This document shows, in pieces, positions 6,182-6,251 of a stretch of DNA of 6,251 nt (the first letter of the stretch is position 1; each line of letters opens with the position of its first letter). The DNA lies in NCBI GenBank assembly GCA_003508755.1, contig DNTK01000271.1, positions 1 through 6,251 on the forward strand. Direction: 5' to 3'. The notes beneath the pieces were generated by a model. The model was not told the DNA's origin, made no database searches, and worked only from the letters and a program-made list of their open reading frames with translations. A program made the position numbers and the translations under genes. Source of the DNA: Bacteroidales bacterium (GTDB lineage Bacteria; Bacteroidota; Bacteroidia; Bacteroidales; UBA10428).

Positions 6182-6251
6182 ATGACAAAAGCATTCGATA
6201 TAGGTTTTGGAAAAACAGACATTGAAGTTTCTATTGATAACCTTCCGATAC
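6182..6251 (+). CDS. 5' end of an unidentified gene, possibly neutral-ceramidase family
   Basis: An open frame starts with ATG 12 nt after the desaturase stop and runs off the window after 23 codons. The spacing suggests it belongs to the same transcript. The N-terminal pattern FDIGFGKTDIEV (residues 5-16), followed by NLPI, resembles the h-G-x-G-K-x-D-I-T opening of neutral/alkaline non-lysosomal ceramidase-like proteins found in Bacteroidota. That is a resemblance over very few residues, and the usual Thr after Asp-Ile is Glu here. No signal peptide is visible in the portion seen. The coding call is reasonable from the position and open frame; the family assignment is a guess. Confidence 0.5.
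   Translation, partial: MTKAFDIGFGKTDIEVSIDNLPI

Overview
The window looks like part of a carotenoid biosynthesis gene cluster from a Bacteroidota bacterium, possibly a marine Bacteroidia lineage, although the sequence alone does not fix the rank. Reasons: an AT-rich background, start codons without a purine-rich Shine-Dalgarno element, the combination of crtI-crtB, a fusion-type lycopene cyclase (CrtYcd), CrtD and CruF that is known from Bacteroidota making saproxanthin/myxol/flexixanthin-type pigments, and heptanucleotide tandem repeats between genes. All genes are on the + strand. There is no rRNA, tRNA, CRISPR array, transposase or integrase.

Layout: (1) 1-630, the 3' part of a phytoene desaturase of the type that sits next to crtB; its start lies before the window. 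(2) 635-1471, crtB, phytoene synthase, 4 nt after it. (3) 1472-1572, a spacer whose last ~43 nt are degenerate 7-bp repeats running up to the next start. (4) 1573-2271, fusion-type lycopene cyclase. (5) 2244-3734, a CrtD-type hydroxycarotenoid 3,4-desaturase that overlaps the cyclase by 28 nt. (6) 3735-3849, a spacer with two sets of 7-bp repeats, the second being nine head-to-tail units ending 3 nt before the next start. (7) 3850-4494, CruF-type carotenoid 1,2-hydratase. (8) 4495-4696, a 202-nt spacer with an imperfect inverted repeat and a possible 41-codon ORF that overlaps the next start by ATGA. (9) 4697-6169, a second full-length phytoene desaturase, closer in motif content to the proteobacterial four-step CrtI. 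(10) 6182-6251, the first 23 codons of another gene, possibly a neutral-ceramidase family protein.

Inferred pathway: CrtB condenses two geranylgeranyl diphosphates to phytoene, one or both CrtI enzymes desaturate it to lycopene, the cyclase closes one end (or both) to a beta ring, CruF hydrates the remaining psi end at C-1', and CrtD adds the 3',4' double bond. The genes visible would give 1'-hydroxy-3',4'-didehydro-gamma-carotene (3-deoxysaproxanthin). No crtZ, crtW, crtE or glycosyltransferase gene is in view, so the final pigment depends on genes outside the window.

The most unusual points are the three CrtI-superfamily enzymes in about 6 kb, two of them apparently phytoene desaturases of different lineage, and the recurrence of 7-bp-period repeats at two start codons and one stop codon within the same cluster. 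No wholly new system is evident; the enzymes are recognisable families.
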